A stretch of DNA of 64,000 nucleotides from Komagataeibacter melaceti (GCF_003403295.1 NZ_QUWV01000033.1:1-64000), one strand, 5' to 3'. Shown: positions 16,157 through 25,347, counted from the stretch's first letter. Made by a program: numbers and translations. The notes: generated by a model not told the origin, from the sequence alone.

Positions 16157-16401
16157 TAATGAACACTTGAGAAGTTAATCACTAAATAGATAACTCAACA
16201 ACCATATATTCCTGGTTTTTATTAACCACTTTCTTTCACGGAAGGTGGCATTCTCTTAGGTTAACCATCCTTGATGGGAGAGCCATTTAGGGTCTAGTTG
16301 CCTTACCTCGGGCCTGTGTCTGGCAGACGACAGGTGTCATATGCCACTCTGATGGTTCCTACAGAAATAGGGGACAGTACTTATCCTGCCCCTTCAGCCA
16401 T
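16157..16401. other. Non-coding low-GC segment with several hairpins and a possible IS terminus
   Basis: No credible gene. Consecutive short inverted repeats occur: CCACTTTC with GGAAGGTGG, CCATC-CTT-GATGG enclosed by GGCATTCTC/GAGAGCC, and CCTGTGTC with GACGACAGG. Near 16370-16380 the minus strand reads TACTGTCCCC, which resembles the ends of some IS3-family elements. This may be scar tissue from past insertions, or a structured RNA. Confidence 0.4.
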
Positions 16402-16441
16402 AAAAAAAGGGGGCAATGCATTTCTGCATTGCCCCCTTTTT
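16402..16441 (-). terminator. Rho-independent terminator of rpsA
   Basis: GGGGGCAATGCA pairs perfectly with TGCATTGCCCCC around a four-base loop. On the minus strand the stem is followed by a run of seven T. It lies about 45 bases downstream of the rpsA stop codon. Confidence 0.92.
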
Positions 16442-16486
16442 AACAGGACTTCCAGCCCGCCTGCGCAGGCTGGAGTTCCGGCTGGA

Positions 16487-18202
16487 TCAGCCCTCGGCGT
16501 TACGGCGACGGATCGCGGCACCCAGGATGTCACCCAGCGACGCACCGCTATCGGACGAGCCGTAGTCGGAGATCGCCTGCTTGTCTTCCTCGACCTCACG
16601 GCCACGGATGGTCAGGGCCAGCTTGCGCGCGGCGCGATCAACCGAGACGATCTTCGCATCGACGCGCTCACCAATGGCGAAACGCTCCGGACGCTGGTCG
16701 GCCTTGTCACGAGCCAGTTCCGCACGGCGGATGAAGCCGGTCAGGACGTCGTCAACCTTCACCTCGATGCCGTTCGACTGAACAGCGGTGACGATGCAGG
16801 TCACAACCGCGCCCTTCTGCACCTTGCTCAGGGTGTCAGCAGCAGGGTCTTCCTGAAGCTGCTTGATACCGAGCGAGATGCGCTCCTTCTCCACGTCCAC
16901 ATCCAGAACCTTGGCCTTCACGACCTGGCCCTTCTCGTAGTGGCTCATGGCGACTTCGCCCGGCTCGTCCCAGGACAGGTCGGACATGTGGACCATGCCG
17001 TCGATGTCCGCGGACAGGCCGATGAACAGGCCGAACTCGGTGATGTTGCGGATCTCGCCTTCCACCACGGAACCAACCTTGTGTTCCTCGGCGAACTGCT
17101 CCCACGGGTTGCGCTGCACCTGCTTCAGGCCCAGCGAGATGCGGCGCTTCGCGCTGTCCACATCCAGGACCATCACATCGACTTCCTGCGAAGTGGCGAC
17201 GATCTTGCCCGGATGGACGTTCTTCTTCGTCCAGGACATTTCGGAAACGTGCACCAGACCCTCGACGCCCGGCTCCAGTTCCACGAACGCACCGTAGTCG
17301 GTGATGTTCGTGACGCGGCCGGAATAGCGGGCACCCGGCGGGTACTTGATCGCCACGTTCTCCCACGGGTCAGCCTCAAGCTGCTTCATGCCCAGCGAGA
17401 TGCGCTGCGTATCGGGGTTGAAGCGGATGACCTGCACGCGGACCGGCTGGCCGATCTGGAGCGCTTCGGAGGGGTGGTTGATGCGCTTCCATGCGATGTC
17501 GGTCACATGCAGCAGGCCATCGACGCCGCCCAGGTCCACGAACGCACCGTAATCGGTGATGTTCTTGACCACGCCGTCGAGGATCATGCCTTCCTTCAGG
17601 CCCTGGATCAGCTCGCTGCGCTGTTCCGCACGGGTCTCTTCCAGCACGGCGCGACGCGAAACGACAATGTTGCCACGCGCACGGTCCATCTTCAGGATCT
17701 GGAACGGCTGCGGCACACCCATCAGCGGGGTCACGTCACGCACGGGGCGGATATCGACCTGGCTGCCGGGCAGGAAGGCCATCGCGCCGCCCAGATCAAC
17801 GGTGAAGCCACCCTTGACGCGGCCATAGATCGTGCCGTTGACGCGCTGGTTGCCTTCGAACGCCTTTTCAAGGTTCGACCAGGCTTCCTCGCGACGCGCC
17901 TTCTCGCGCGACAGGACGATGGAACCGTCACGGTCTTCGTACCGTTCGACGAACAGTTCGATAACGTCACCCGGCTTGACATCGGGTGCGACGCCCGGCG
18001 GGCCGAATTCCTTCAGGGCGACGCGCCCTTCGCTTTTCAGGCCGACATCGACGATCGCGTATTCATCCGTCAGGCGGACAACGCGACCGGTGACGACGGA
18101 ACCGTCAAATGCGGAATCCCGACCGAGAGTTTCCTCAAGAAGGGAGGCAAAGTCCTCGCCACCCTTGTAATCGGCGACGGGCTGTGTTGTGGCTGAAGCC
18201 AT
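16487..18202 (-). CDS. rpsA: 30S ribosomal protein S1
   Basis: 571 residues with six S1/OB-fold repeats, as expected for the full-length alphaproteobacterial protein. Repeated signatures such as ITDYGAFVDLGGVDGLLHV and ITEFGLFIGLSADIDGMVHM are obvious. S1 binds mRNA near the Shine-Dalgarno region and is essential for initiation on structured messages. It lies downstream of cmk, the conserved cmk-rpsA order, separated by a 277-base leader with several hairpins that may hold its own promoter or autoregulatory site. Confidence 0.98.
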   Translation of the reverse strand: MASATTQPVADYKGGEDFASLLEETLGRDSAFDGSVVTGRVVRLTDEYAIVDVGLKSEGRVALKEFGPPGVAPDVKPGDVIELFVERYEDRDGSIVLSREKARREEAWSNLEKAFEGNQRVNGTIYGRVKGGFTVDLGGAMAFLPGSQVDIRPVRDVTPLMGVPQPFQILKMDRARGNIVVSRRAVLEETRAEQRSELIQGLKEGMILDGVVKNITDYGAFVDLGGVDGLLHVTDIAWKRINHPSEALQIGQPVRVQVIRFNPDTQRISLGMKQLEADPWENVAIKYPPGARYSGRVTNITDYGAFVELEPGVEGLVHVSEMSWTKKNVHPGKIVATSQEVDVMVLDVDSAKRRISLGLKQVQRNPWEQFAEEHKVGSVVEGEIRNITEFGLFIGLSADIDGMVHMSDLSWDEPGEVAMSHYEKGQVVKAKVLDVDVEKERISLGIKQLQEDPAADTLSKVQKGAVVTCIVTAVQSNGIEVKVDDVLTGFIRRAELARDKADQRPERFAIGERVDAKIVSVDRAARKLALTIRGREVEEDKQAISDYGSSDSGASLGDILGAAIRRRNAEG

Positions 18203-18317
18203 GGGCTACTCGTAAATCCTGTAACCACATTCCACCCGTGGTGAAAATGTGGACAATCCTGCGCCCCCGTTCACCCCGCACATGCAGGACCATGGGAACG
18301 GCTTGCCCCGCGTAAAC

Positions 18318-18395
18318 GCCACGACACGGTCGTGGCTCGCCAGACGGGCCGGTTATTGGTGCCATGCCCCACGGGCATGCTAGATGCCGGGGCAT
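18318..18395 (-). promoter_or_regulatory. Hairpin cluster in the rpsA leader
   Basis: Three adjacent inverted repeats lie upstream of rpsA. GCCACGAC/GTCGTGGC has a 3-base loop (18318-18336), CATGCCC/GGGCATG has a 3-base loop (18363-18379), and ATGCC/GGCAT has a 2-base loop (18384-18395). Arms of the second and third share sequence and could pair alternatively. S1 is known to autoregulate in E. coli through structures in its leader; a similar role here is inferred only. Confidence 0.4.
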
Positions 18396-18479
18396 ATACC
18401 GTTGTGCACAGACACCCTAGGGGTGGCGTGTGTCAATAAAAACCATGACCGTGGGGGATAGTTCCCGCACAAAAGCGCG

Positions 18480-19121
18480 CTAGCGCGTCATACGGGCAAC
18501 GATACGCAGGGCTTCGGCCAGCACCTCATCGGCGCTGAGGCTGTCGGTCTCGATCCGCACGGCATCCGGCGCTACGCGCAGGGGGGCGACGCTGCGGCTG
18601 GAGTCCGCCGCATCGCGCGCGACGATCTCACGCTCCACGCGGCTGATCTGCTCTTCACGGTCAGGAACGCCGGGATCGGTGGCAAGCTGCTCCCACCGCC
18701 GTTCGGCCCGGGTGCGGGGGGATGCGGTGATGAACAGCTTGACCGAGGCATCGGGGAAGATGACCGTGCCGATGTCACGCCCGTCCAGCACCGCGCCATG
18801 CACCCCGGCAAAGCGGCGCTGCAGGTCAACCAGCGCGCGCCGCACGGCAGGCTGGGCGGCGACAAGGCTGGCCGCGCGGTCCACTTCGGGCACGCGCAGG
18901 TCCGTGCGGCGCAGGTCCTCCAGCCCGACGGTCGCGGCGAATGTCTCCGCCGGGGCGTGTTCGGGGTCGAGTCCCGCGTCGATCATCCGCCGCCCGGTCG
19001 CGCGATAGAGCAGCCCGGTATCCAGATATGGCAGGTCCAGCGCCGCCGCCAGCCGCTTGGCCAGCGTGCCCTTGCCTGCCGCGGCAGGGCCGTCAACCGC
19101 GATGACCAGCCGCCGCGTCAT
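18480..19121 (-). CDS. cmk: Cytidylate kinase
   Basis: 213 residues. The P-loop GPAAAGKGT is at 11-19, followed by LDTGLLYR (NMP-binding region) and LDGRDIGTVIFPDA, the cytidylate kinase signature. It phosphorylates CMP and dCMP with ATP in pyrimidine salvage. Its start overlaps the aroA stop by four bases, and rpsA follows; aroA-cmk-rpsA is a widely conserved arrangement. Confidence 0.97.
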   Translation of the reverse strand: MTRRLVIAVDGPAAAGKGTLAKRLAAALDLPYLDTGLLYRATGRRMIDAGLDPEHAPAETFAATVGLEDLRRTDLRVPEVDRAASLVAAQPAVRRALVDLQRRFAGVHGAVLDGRDIGTVIFPDASVKLFITASPRTRAERRWEQLATDPGVPDREEQISRVEREIVARDAADSSRSVAPLRVAPDAVRIETDSLSADEVLAEALRIVARMTR

Positions 19122-20470
19122 GCCGCAAGCCCTGCGCCGATGCTGTTCATGAGCGTGATGAAACCGGGGAAGCTGGTGTCAATGAACGCGGTATCATCCA
19201 CCGAAACCGGCTTGCGTGCTGCAAGGCCCATCACGATCGCGCTCATGGCCAGCCGGTGGTCCATGCGGGTCTGGACCAGACCGCCACCGGGAATCGCCCC
19301 GCCGGTGCCGTGCACGATCATGTCATCACCCACCACCTCGACACGCACGCCATTGGCTTCCAGCAGGGCCACGGTGGCAGACAGGCGGTCGCTTTCCTTC
19401 ACCCGCAGTTCTTCCAACCCACGGAAGCGCGACTGCCCCGTGGCATGCGCCGCCGCAACCGCAAGGACGGGATATTCATCAATCATGGAGGGCGCGCGCG
19501 TGGCCGGAACATCCACGCCATGCAGCGCGCAGGCGGTAGCGGTGATGTCGCCTACCGGTTCGCCGCCTTCCACGCATTCGTTCGTGATGACCAGATCGGC
19601 CCCCATCTCACGTAGCGAGGTGAACAGCCCGGTACGCAGCGGGTTGAGGCCCACGCCACGCACGCTCACCTTCGAGCCGGGAACCAGTAGGGCCGCGACC
19701 AGAATGAACGCGGCCGAAGACGGATCGCCCGGCACCACGATGTCACACGCCAGCAGATCGGGACGGCCCTGCAGCGTGATGACCCGGCCACCCGCGCCAA
19801 GCGGTTCCACATGCACGCTGGCACCGAAATGGCGCAGCATGTTTTCCGTATGGTCACGAGTCGCAACCGGCTCTTCCACCCGTGTCTCGCCCACGGCGTT
19901 CAGCCCTGCCAGCAGCACCGCCGACTTGACCTGTGCCGAGGCCACCGGCAGCCGGTACGACAGCGGTGGCGGGTTGGCGTTCCCCGCGATGGCCAGCGGC
20001 AGGCGCCCGCCCTGACGCGACAGGAACGTGGCCCCGGTTGCCGCCAGCGGGTCCATCACGCGCTTCATCGGGCGGCCGCGCAGGCTGGCGTCGCCCGTCA
20101 TGACGGACGTGAAGCCATGGCTGGCCAGAATGCCCGACAGCAGGCGCGCCGCCGTGCCGGAATTGCCCATGTCCAGCACATCCGCCGGTTCGCTCAGGCC
20201 ATCCAGCCCACAGCCCACCACGGTCCAGTTCCCTGCGCCATTGCGGGTGATGGTCGCGCCCAGCGCACGCATGGCGTCGGCCGTGCGCAGCACGTCCTCG
20301 CCTTCCAGCAGGCCGGTGATCTGCGTGGTCCCGCGTGCAAGGGCCGCAAACATCAGCGAGCGATGGCTGATCGACTTGTCACCAGGCACGTGGATCGAAC
20401 CGGACAGGGGCGCGCGCGGGGCATGGACCGTCAGCGCACGGACGGAAGATTGGACATGATCGGTTTTCAT
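19118..20470 (-). CDS. aroA: 3-phosphoshikimate 1-carboxyvinyltransferase (EPSP synthase)
   Basis: 450 residues. The PEP/shikimate-3-phosphate site motif PGDKSISHR is at 29-37. The LDMGNSGTAARLL motif and the later RVKESDRL motif of EPSP synthases are present. It catalyses the sixth step of the shikimate pathway to chorismate. The N-terminus is slightly extended before the conserved core. It is first in the aroA-cmk-rpsA group. Confidence 0.97.
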   Translation of the reverse strand: MKTDHVQSSVRALTVHAPRAPLSGSIHVPGDKSISHRSLMFAALARGTTQITGLLEGEDVLRTADAMRALGATITRNGAGNWTVVGCGLDGLSEPADVLDMGNSGTAARLLSGILASHGFTSVMTGDASLRGRPMKRVMDPLAATGATFLSRQGGRLPLAIAGNANPPPLSYRLPVASAQVKSAVLLAGLNAVGETRVEEPVATRDHTENMLRHFGASVHVEPLGAGGRVITLQGRPDLLACDIVVPGDPSSAAFILVAALLVPGSKVSVRGVGLNPLRTGLFTSLREMGADLVITNECVEGGEPVGDITATACALHGVDVPATRAPSMIDEYPVLAVAAAHATGQSRFRGLEELRVKESDRLSATVALLEANGVRVEVVGDDMIVHGTGGAIPGGGLVQTRMDHRLAMSAIVMGLAARKPVSVDDTAFIDTSFPGFITLMNSIGAGLAA

Positions 20471-20647
20471 AACGCATCCAATTCCGTATTCCGGGTGGCA
20501 AAGTCAATCTCGGATCGGCATGATTATGGCACCGGCGCGAACCCGGTGTTTGACATTATACGCGCAAACTGGCATGGGGCTGCGCCTTTTGCCACGTCCC
20601 GCTATTGTGGCTTCATTCATCATTATAACAGGATCGACAGGTTCAAG

Positions 20648-20992
20648 ATGGCTCAGCCCAACCTCGGCACCAAGCGTGTCTGTGTCTCCTGCAGCGCCCG
20701 TTTCTACGATCTCAACCGGAATCCGGCTGTCTGCCCCAAATGCGGTACGGAACAGCCCGTTGAGGCGCCCCGCGTGCGCCGCCCGGTGGAAGCTGCCCCC
20801 GAATCCAAGCCCAAGACGACTGGCGATGCGCTGGACAACGATGTCGATGTCGATCTGGACACCGATGAGGACGATGCCGCCGATGACGTCCTGGCCGATG
20901 ACGCGGGCCTCGATGATGATGACGACGATGATGATGACATCAGCAGCGCCGACATCGACGTGAAGACCGACAAGGACGATCACGACAACTGA
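20648..20992 (+). CDS. FYDLN-acid domain protein (TIGR02300 family)
   Basis: 114 residues. The N-terminus has a small zinc-ribbon: C12-x2-C15, then FYDLN at 19-23, then C29-x2-C32. The rest is very acidic with a run of nine Asp, predicted disordered. This is the alphaproteobacterial FYDLN-acid family, whose function is unknown. It diverges from aroA across 177 bases, an arrangement often kept in this class. Confidence 0.93.
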   Translation: MAQPNLGTKRVCVSCSARFYDLNRNPAVCPKCGTEQPVEAPRVRRPVEAAPESKPKTTGDALDNDVDVDLDTDEDDAADDVLADDAGLDDDDDDDDDISSADIDVKTDKDDHDN

Positions 20993-21027
20993 TGCGCCCG
21001 GCCCGGCTTCGTGCCGGGCCACCTGCA

Positions 21028-21429
21028 TCAGGCCGCGGGATTGCGGCGTTCGATCTCGACGCCGACCGATTCGGCATCGTCAAAGATATCGAGTTTCTCG
21101 ACCCTGACGCGGGTCACGCGAATCCGCCGCTCCGCCAGTACGGCGGCGGCGATTCGCTCGGCCAGCGTTTCCACCAGCCCGACATGGCCCTGTGCCACCA
21201 GTTCACGGACCAGCAGCACGACACGTTCGTACGAGACCGTGCGCGCAAGCTCATCCGCCCCCACCTCCTGCGTCAGGTCATCCGGCACGCCAAACGCGAC
21301 ATTGACACGGATGCGCTGCGTCACCCCCTGCTCATGCGCAAAGACGCCAATGCGGGCATCCAGCACCATGTTGCGCACGAACAGGCAGCGTAGCGGCACG
21401 GGGTCGTTCCAGGGCGGGAGCATGAACAT
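21028..21429 (-). CDS. folB: Dihydroneopterin aldolase
   Basis: 133 residues, single-domain FolB fold. Recognisable are the N-terminal VRNMVLDARIGVFAHEQG, the TVSYERVVLLV segment (YD/YE catalytic-loop region) and LVETLAERIAAAVL. It converts 7,8-dihydroneopterin to 6-hydroxymethyl-dihydropterin in folate synthesis. It lies 21 bases downstream of a pteridine-reductase-like SDR on the same strand, which supports a shared folate role. Confidence 0.93.
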   Translation of the reverse strand: MFMLPPWNDPVPLRCLFVRNMVLDARIGVFAHEQGVTQRIRVNVAFGVPDDLTQEVGADELARTVSYERVVLLVRELVAQGHVGLVETLAERIAAAVLAERRIRVTRVRVEKLDIFDDAESVGVEIERRNPAA

Positions 21430-21450
21430 GGCGGTTCCGGTGGTTGGGGG

Positions 21451-22236
21451 TCAGGCTGGCGCGCCTGCGGGGCTCCACTGCATATGCTGGCCGCCATCAA
21501 GGGCGAGCATCTGCCCGGTTACCGAAGGCAGGCAGACTAGCGACAGCGCGGCGCGCGCGATTTCATCAGGCGTGGCAACATGGCCGAGCGGCACGGACGC
21601 GCATTGCCGCGCGAACTGCTCCGCCGTTTGCCTGGGTGTGGGCAGGACCGGGCCGGGGCCGATCGCGTTCACCCGGATATTACGCGGGGCCAATGCCAGC
21701 GCCATGGTCTGGGTCAGGGTCCATAGCGCGGCCTTGGACACGGTATAGCTGACAAAATGCGGGGTCAGTGACCATACCCGCTCATCCAGCATGTTCAGCA
21801 CCATGCCTGCCGCCTGTGGCGGAAGCTGGCGGGCAAAATCCTGCATCAGTACAAAGGGCGCGCGGGTATTGGGTTCCATGTGGGCATCCCACCCCGCCCG
21901 CGTGGCGCTGTCCCATTCATCACGCCGGAACAGGCTGGCATTGTTCACCAGCACACCCACCGGCCCCATAGTTTCGGTCACCGATGGCATGAGCGCGCAG
22001 GTTGCCTGTTCATGCGACAGGTCGGCCTGAAACAGCTCCGCCCTGCGGCCAAGCCCACGGATTTCCGCCGCCGTGTCCCCGGCGGCAGGGGCGGAATTAT
22101 TGTAATGGAGGGCGATGTCAAAGCCCGCCCGGGCCAGTTCCAGCGCAATGGCGCGGCCCAGACGCGCGGCCCCGCCTGTAACCAGCGCCACGCGCGGCAT
22201 CCCGGCGGGCACAGGCCATGCCATGGCCGCCATCAT
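21451..22236 (-). CDS. SDR oxidoreductase, pteridine reductase (FolM/PTR1)-like
   Basis: 261 residues. The nucleotide-binding motif is TGGAARLGRAIAL (residues 20-32), where the GGAxRLG form is typical of pteridine reductases. ALHYNNS, VNNASLF and the catalytic YTVSK follow, and NMLDERVWSLTPHFVSY resembles the FolM/PTR1 active-site region. It probably reduces dihydrofolate, dihydromonapterin or a related pterin with NADPH; adjacency to folB supports this. The start overlaps the recR stop (ATGA), suggesting coupling; Met13 (22200) is an alternative start. Confidence 0.82.
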   Translation of the reverse strand: MMAAMAWPVPAGMPRVALVTGGAARLGRAIALELARAGFDIALHYNNSAPAAGDTAAEIRGLGRRAELFQADLSHEQATCALMPSVTETMGPVGVLVNNASLFRRDEWDSATRAGWDAHMEPNTRAPFVLMQDFARQLPPQAAGMVLNMLDERVWSLTPHFVSYTVSKAALWTLTQTMALALAPRNIRVNAIGPGPVLPTPRQTAEQFARQCASVPLGHVATPDEIARAALSLVCLPSVTGQMLALDGGQHMQWSPAGAPA

Positions 22237-22829
22237 GCGGGCCTGCGGGCCATGATGGCGGCGGCAAGGGTGCCGTCATCCAGCACATCCAGCGCACCGC
22301 CCACGGGCACGCCCTGCCCCACGCGGCTGACCTGCACGTCAAAACGCGCCAGCCGCTCGTGCAGCCAGTGCATGGTGGTTGCACCCTCCACCGTGGTGCC
22401 CAGCGCAAGGATCACCTCACGCACGCCCCCCGCCGCAATGCGGTCGAACAGGGACTGCACGTTCAGGTCATCCGGCCCGATGCCGGACAGGGCAGACAAT
22501 GTCCCGCCCAGCACCTGATAGACCCCGCGATGCACGCCCGCGCGCTCCAGCGCCCACAGGTCGCCCACGTTTTCCACCACGCAGACCAGCCCGTGGTCAC
22601 GGGCTGGATCGGCACAGATGGCGCAGGGATCGGTCGTGTCCAGATTACCGCAGGCCGAGCAGGTGCGGACGGCACGCGCCGCCTGTTCCATCGCCTCGGC
22701 CAGCGGCAGCATGCGCGCATGGGGCTGGCGCAGCAGGGCCAGCGCCGCACGGCGGGCCGAACGTGGCCCCAGCCCCGGCAGGCGGGCCAGCAGGGTCACC
22801 AGCCGGTCAATTTCACCCCTGCCGCTCAT
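22233..22829 (-). CDS. recR: Recombination protein RecR
   Basis: 198 residues, full length. It has an N-terminal helix-hairpin-helix (LARLPGLGPRSARRAAL), a zinc finger with C57, C60, C69 and C72, then a Toprim domain (VCVVENVGDLWALE and LALGTTVEG). RecR acts with RecO/RecF in loading RecA at single-strand gaps. It follows dnaX and ybaB in the common dnaX-ybaB-recR order. Confidence 0.97.
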   Translation of the reverse strand: MSGRGEIDRLVTLLARLPGLGPRSARRAALALLRQPHARMLPLAEAMEQAARAVRTCSACGNLDTTDPCAICADPARDHGLVCVVENVGDLWALERAGVHRGVYQVLGGTLSALSGIGPDDLNVQSLFDRIAAGGVREVILALGTTVEGATTMHWLHERLARFDVQVSRVGQGVPVGGALDVLDDGTLAAAIMARRPA

Positions 22830-22850
22830 TCAGCCCCCCAGTGCACAGGA

Positions 22851-23174
22851 TCAGAACGGGAATTTCATCCCGCCGGGCAGGCTCAAGCCGCCGGTGACCT
22901 TTTTCATTTCCTCGCTGGCGGTGGTGTCCAGCTTCTTGCGCGCATCGGCGCTGGCGGCAAGGATCAGGTCCTGCAGCATTTCCATTTCCGCCGGATCGGC
23001 CAGCTTGGGGTCAATCCTGATCGCCTTCATGTCGCCCTTGCCGTTCATGGTGATGGTGACCATGCCCGCGCCCGCGCTGCCTTCGATCGTCATGGCTTCA
23101 AGCTTGGCCTGCATTTCTTCCATGCGGGCCTGCATCTGGGTGGCCTGCTTCATCAGGCCGGCAAGATTTTTCAT
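22851..23174 (-). CDS. ybaB: YbaB/EbfC nucleoid-associated protein
   Basis: 107 residues. The sequence [20 protein letters not shown] opens a coiled-coil helix, followed by [18 protein letters not shown] and a late Met/Leu helix, matching YbaB/EbfC. These small dimers bind DNA and influence nucleoid structure. It lies between dnaX (15-base gap) and recR (21-base gap). Confidence 0.95.
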   Translation of the reverse strand: MKNLAGLMKQATQMQARMEEMQAKLEAMTIEGSAGAGMVTITMNGKGDMKAIRIDPKLADPAEMEMLQDLILAASADARKKLDTTASEEMKKVTGGLSLPGGMKFPF

Positions 23175-23189
23175 GTTCCGTGTTTCTCC

Positions 23190-25175
23190 TCAGGCAAAAT
23201 CGTCGGTATCCAGATCATCCTCATCAACCAGATCGGCATCGAGGGGCGCGAATTCGAGATCCGGGGCCAATGTCTGGCCTGCCATTTCTTCAGGCGGCAG
23301 GCCGTAATCATCAAGCGCATGGTCCGTAACCTCCCCCAGCCGGGCGGTGGGAAAGACCTGCATCACCGCCTGCACCAGCGGGTGCGCGGCGGCGGCGGCA
23401 CGGTGGAGCTGGATGATCTCCGCCCCCTGCTCGGCCAGCGTCGGTTCTCCTTCCGCTTCCGACAGGCGGACCTGCCATGCGGGGTCACCCGTGCCATCAC
23501 GCAGCACGCTTTCCAGCCGCCGGGCCAGGCCGGGCAGGCTGTTGCGTTCCACGCGAATCTCGATCAGGGGCGGCGCGAAGGCAACCAGATGCGTGGCATG
23601 GCGCAGGTGCCCGTGCAGCATGGCGTCACGACCGGATACAAACGCCACGGTTTCGCGCCATGTGCGCGGCGGCGCGGGCGGCTGGGGTTCTGGTTCCGGT
23701 TCGGGCGCAACCTGCGGTTCGGCCCGCGGCACATCCGCCACCCGCACGCCGCCATTGGCCACCATGCGGATGGACTGCCCACCATCCCCGCCACCGCCAG
23801 AGGGCATGGCGGATGCAGATACCCCGTTGCCCTGCACGCCTGTCCCACCCGGAACGGATGCAGGCAGGGGCGTGGCCGGTGCGTCATGGCCCATGACCTT
23901 GCGCACCAGATCGCCCGGCGGCGGCAGATCCGCCACGTAGCACAGGCGGATCAGGATCATTTCCGCCGCCTGCCTGCGGTCGGGCGCCTGTTCGACTTCC
24001 GCCAGCCCCTTGAGCAGCATCTGCCATGTCCGCCCCAGCACCGGCACGGGCACGCGCTCGGCCAGTGCCGCGCCACGCTGGCGCTCGGCTTCCGGCAGTT
24101 CGGGGTTGTCACGCAGGGCCGGAATCGCCTTGATGCGTGAGACGGTATGCACCAGTTCAAGCACATCACCCAGCAACACGCCCAGATCGCCACCGCGCTC
24201 GTACACATCGGTGGTGATGGCCAGCGCGCGGTCAGGCTTGCCCTCCAGCACGGCGTCCAGCAGGTCGAATACCAGCCCGCGATCGGCCAGCCCCAGCATG
24301 TCGGCCACCAGATCCATGCCGATGGGAGCGTCATCGGTGCCGCCTTCCCCATCCAGCGTGCCCTGCGCTATGGCCTGATCCAGCAACGACAGCCCATCAC
24401 GCACCGAGCCGTCCGCCGCGCGTGCGATAAGCGACAGCGCATCGGGGCTGAAGCGGACATGCTCGGCCTGCGCGATCCGGTCGAAATGCGCGGCCAGCAT
24501 GGCCTGCGGCACCCGGCGCAGGGCGAATGTCTGGCACCGTGACAGGACCGTCACCGGCACCTTGCGCAGTTCGGTGGTGGCGAAAATGAAGGTGACCTGA
24601 GCGGGCGGCTCTTCCAGCGTCTTGAGCAGCGCGTTGAACGCATTGCGCGAGAGCATGTGGACCTCATCAATGATGAAGACCTTCATGCGCCCCTGCATCG
24701 GGCGGAAGCGCGTCGCCTCGATGATTTCGCGCACATCGTCCACGCCGGTGCGGGAGGCGGCGTCCATTTCCAGCACATCGGGGTGCCGGTCGGCCAGTAT
24801 GGCCACGCAGTTGGGGCACACCCCGCACGGATCGGCCGTGGGGCCGCCATTGCCATCAGGGCCGGTGCAGTTGAGCGCGCGCGCGATGATGCGCGCCGTG
24901 GTGGTCTTGCCCACCCCGCGCACGCCAGTCAGCATGAAGGCATGCGCGACCCGGCCCAGCGCAAAGGCGTTGCGCAGGATACGGACGGTGGTTTCCTGGC
25001 CGATCAGGTCATTGAATGTGGTGGGGCGGTATTTGCGGGCCAGCACACGGTAGGGCGTGGCGGTGGCGGCGGCCACGGATGGCTGCGGTGCGTCACCAAA
25101 CAGGCCGGGGCCATCTGCGGGCGGCGCAGGCAGCCCGGCCTCCTCGGAACGATCCTGATCCGACGGGACGGTCAT
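23190..25175 (-). CDS. dnaX: DNA polymerase III subunit gamma/tau
   Basis: 661 residues. Walker A GVRGVGKT is at 84-91. The zinc module has C103, C117, C120 and C123. The DEVHML Walker B and the SRC sensor (VLSRCQTF) follow. Domain III and a tau-specific C-terminal region after a Pro/Glu-rich linker (about 480-510) are present. It drives clamp loading and couples polymerase cores. I saw no obvious A-rich slippery site for making a short gamma form. An extended N-terminus of about 40 residues precedes the core. Confidence 0.97.
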   Translation of the reverse strand: MTVPSDQDRSEEAGLPAPPADGPGLFGDAPQPSVAAATATPYRVLARKYRPTTFNDLIGQETTVRILRNAFALGRVAHAFMLTGVRGVGKTTTARIIARALNCTGPDGNGGPTADPCGVCPNCVAILADRHPDVLEMDAASRTGVDDVREIIEATRFRPMQGRMKVFIIDEVHMLSRNAFNALLKTLEEPPAQVTFIFATTELRKVPVTVLSRCQTFALRRVPQAMLAAHFDRIAQAEHVRFSPDALSLIARAADGSVRDGLSLLDQAIAQGTLDGEGGTDDAPIGMDLVADMLGLADRGLVFDLLDAVLEGKPDRALAITTDVYERGGDLGVLLGDVLELVHTVSRIKAIPALRDNPELPEAERQRGAALAERVPVPVLGRTWQMLLKGLAEVEQAPDRRQAAEMILIRLCYVADLPPPGDLVRKVMGHDAPATPLPASVPGGTGVQGNGVSASAMPSGGGGDGGQSIRMVANGGVRVADVPRAEPQVAPEPEPEPQPPAPPRTWRETVAFVSGRDAMLHGHLRHATHLVAFAPPLIEIRVERNSLPGLARRLESVLRDGTGDPAWQVRLSEAEGEPTLAEQGAEIIQLHRAAAAAHPLVQAVMQVFPTARLGEVTDHALDDYGLPPEEMAGQTLAPDLEFAPLDADLVDEDDLDTDDFA

Positions 25176-25252
25176 TGATGCATCCGGGCTGGAGAAGTGG
25201 CCATCGCGCCATGCGCGACAGCGACACGGAAACTGTCAGGTGGAAGACCGGC

Positions 25253-25347
25253 CATAACCCGGACGAAACTCACTATGGCTGCTTCCTTCCGGACCTGACC
25301 AGGTTAGCAAGGTATCCGTCTACAACCGATCTCCCGAGCGGGTTCTA
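25253..25347 (-). ncRNA. ffs: Signal recognition particle RNA (4.5S type)
   Basis: The minus strand carries the nearly invariant SRP domain IV sequence CAGGTCCGGAAGGAAGCAG around 25270-25300. The flanks pair: AACCCG on the 5' side (25344-25339) with CGGGTT on the 3' side (25261-25256). Length of about 95 bases fits a bacterial 4.5S RNA. It works with Ffh to target nascent membrane proteins. It lies upstream of dnaX, as in many proteobacteria. Exact ends are estimated. Confidence 0.9.

Noticed and set aside
16298-18196. Plus-strand open frame of 632 codons across rpsA
   Set aside because: It lies exactly antisense to ribosomal protein S1 with its periodic repeats mirrored; no ribosome site or family match.
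22218-24140. Plus-strand open frame of 640 codons opposite recR, ybaB and dnaX
   Set aside because: Antisense to three well-recognised genes; amino acid composition (His, Gln, Gly, Arg) is that of a shadow frame.
23190-25175. Programmed frameshift in dnaX to make gamma
   Set aside because: No A-rich heptamer typical of the E. coli slippery site was seen in the linker region.
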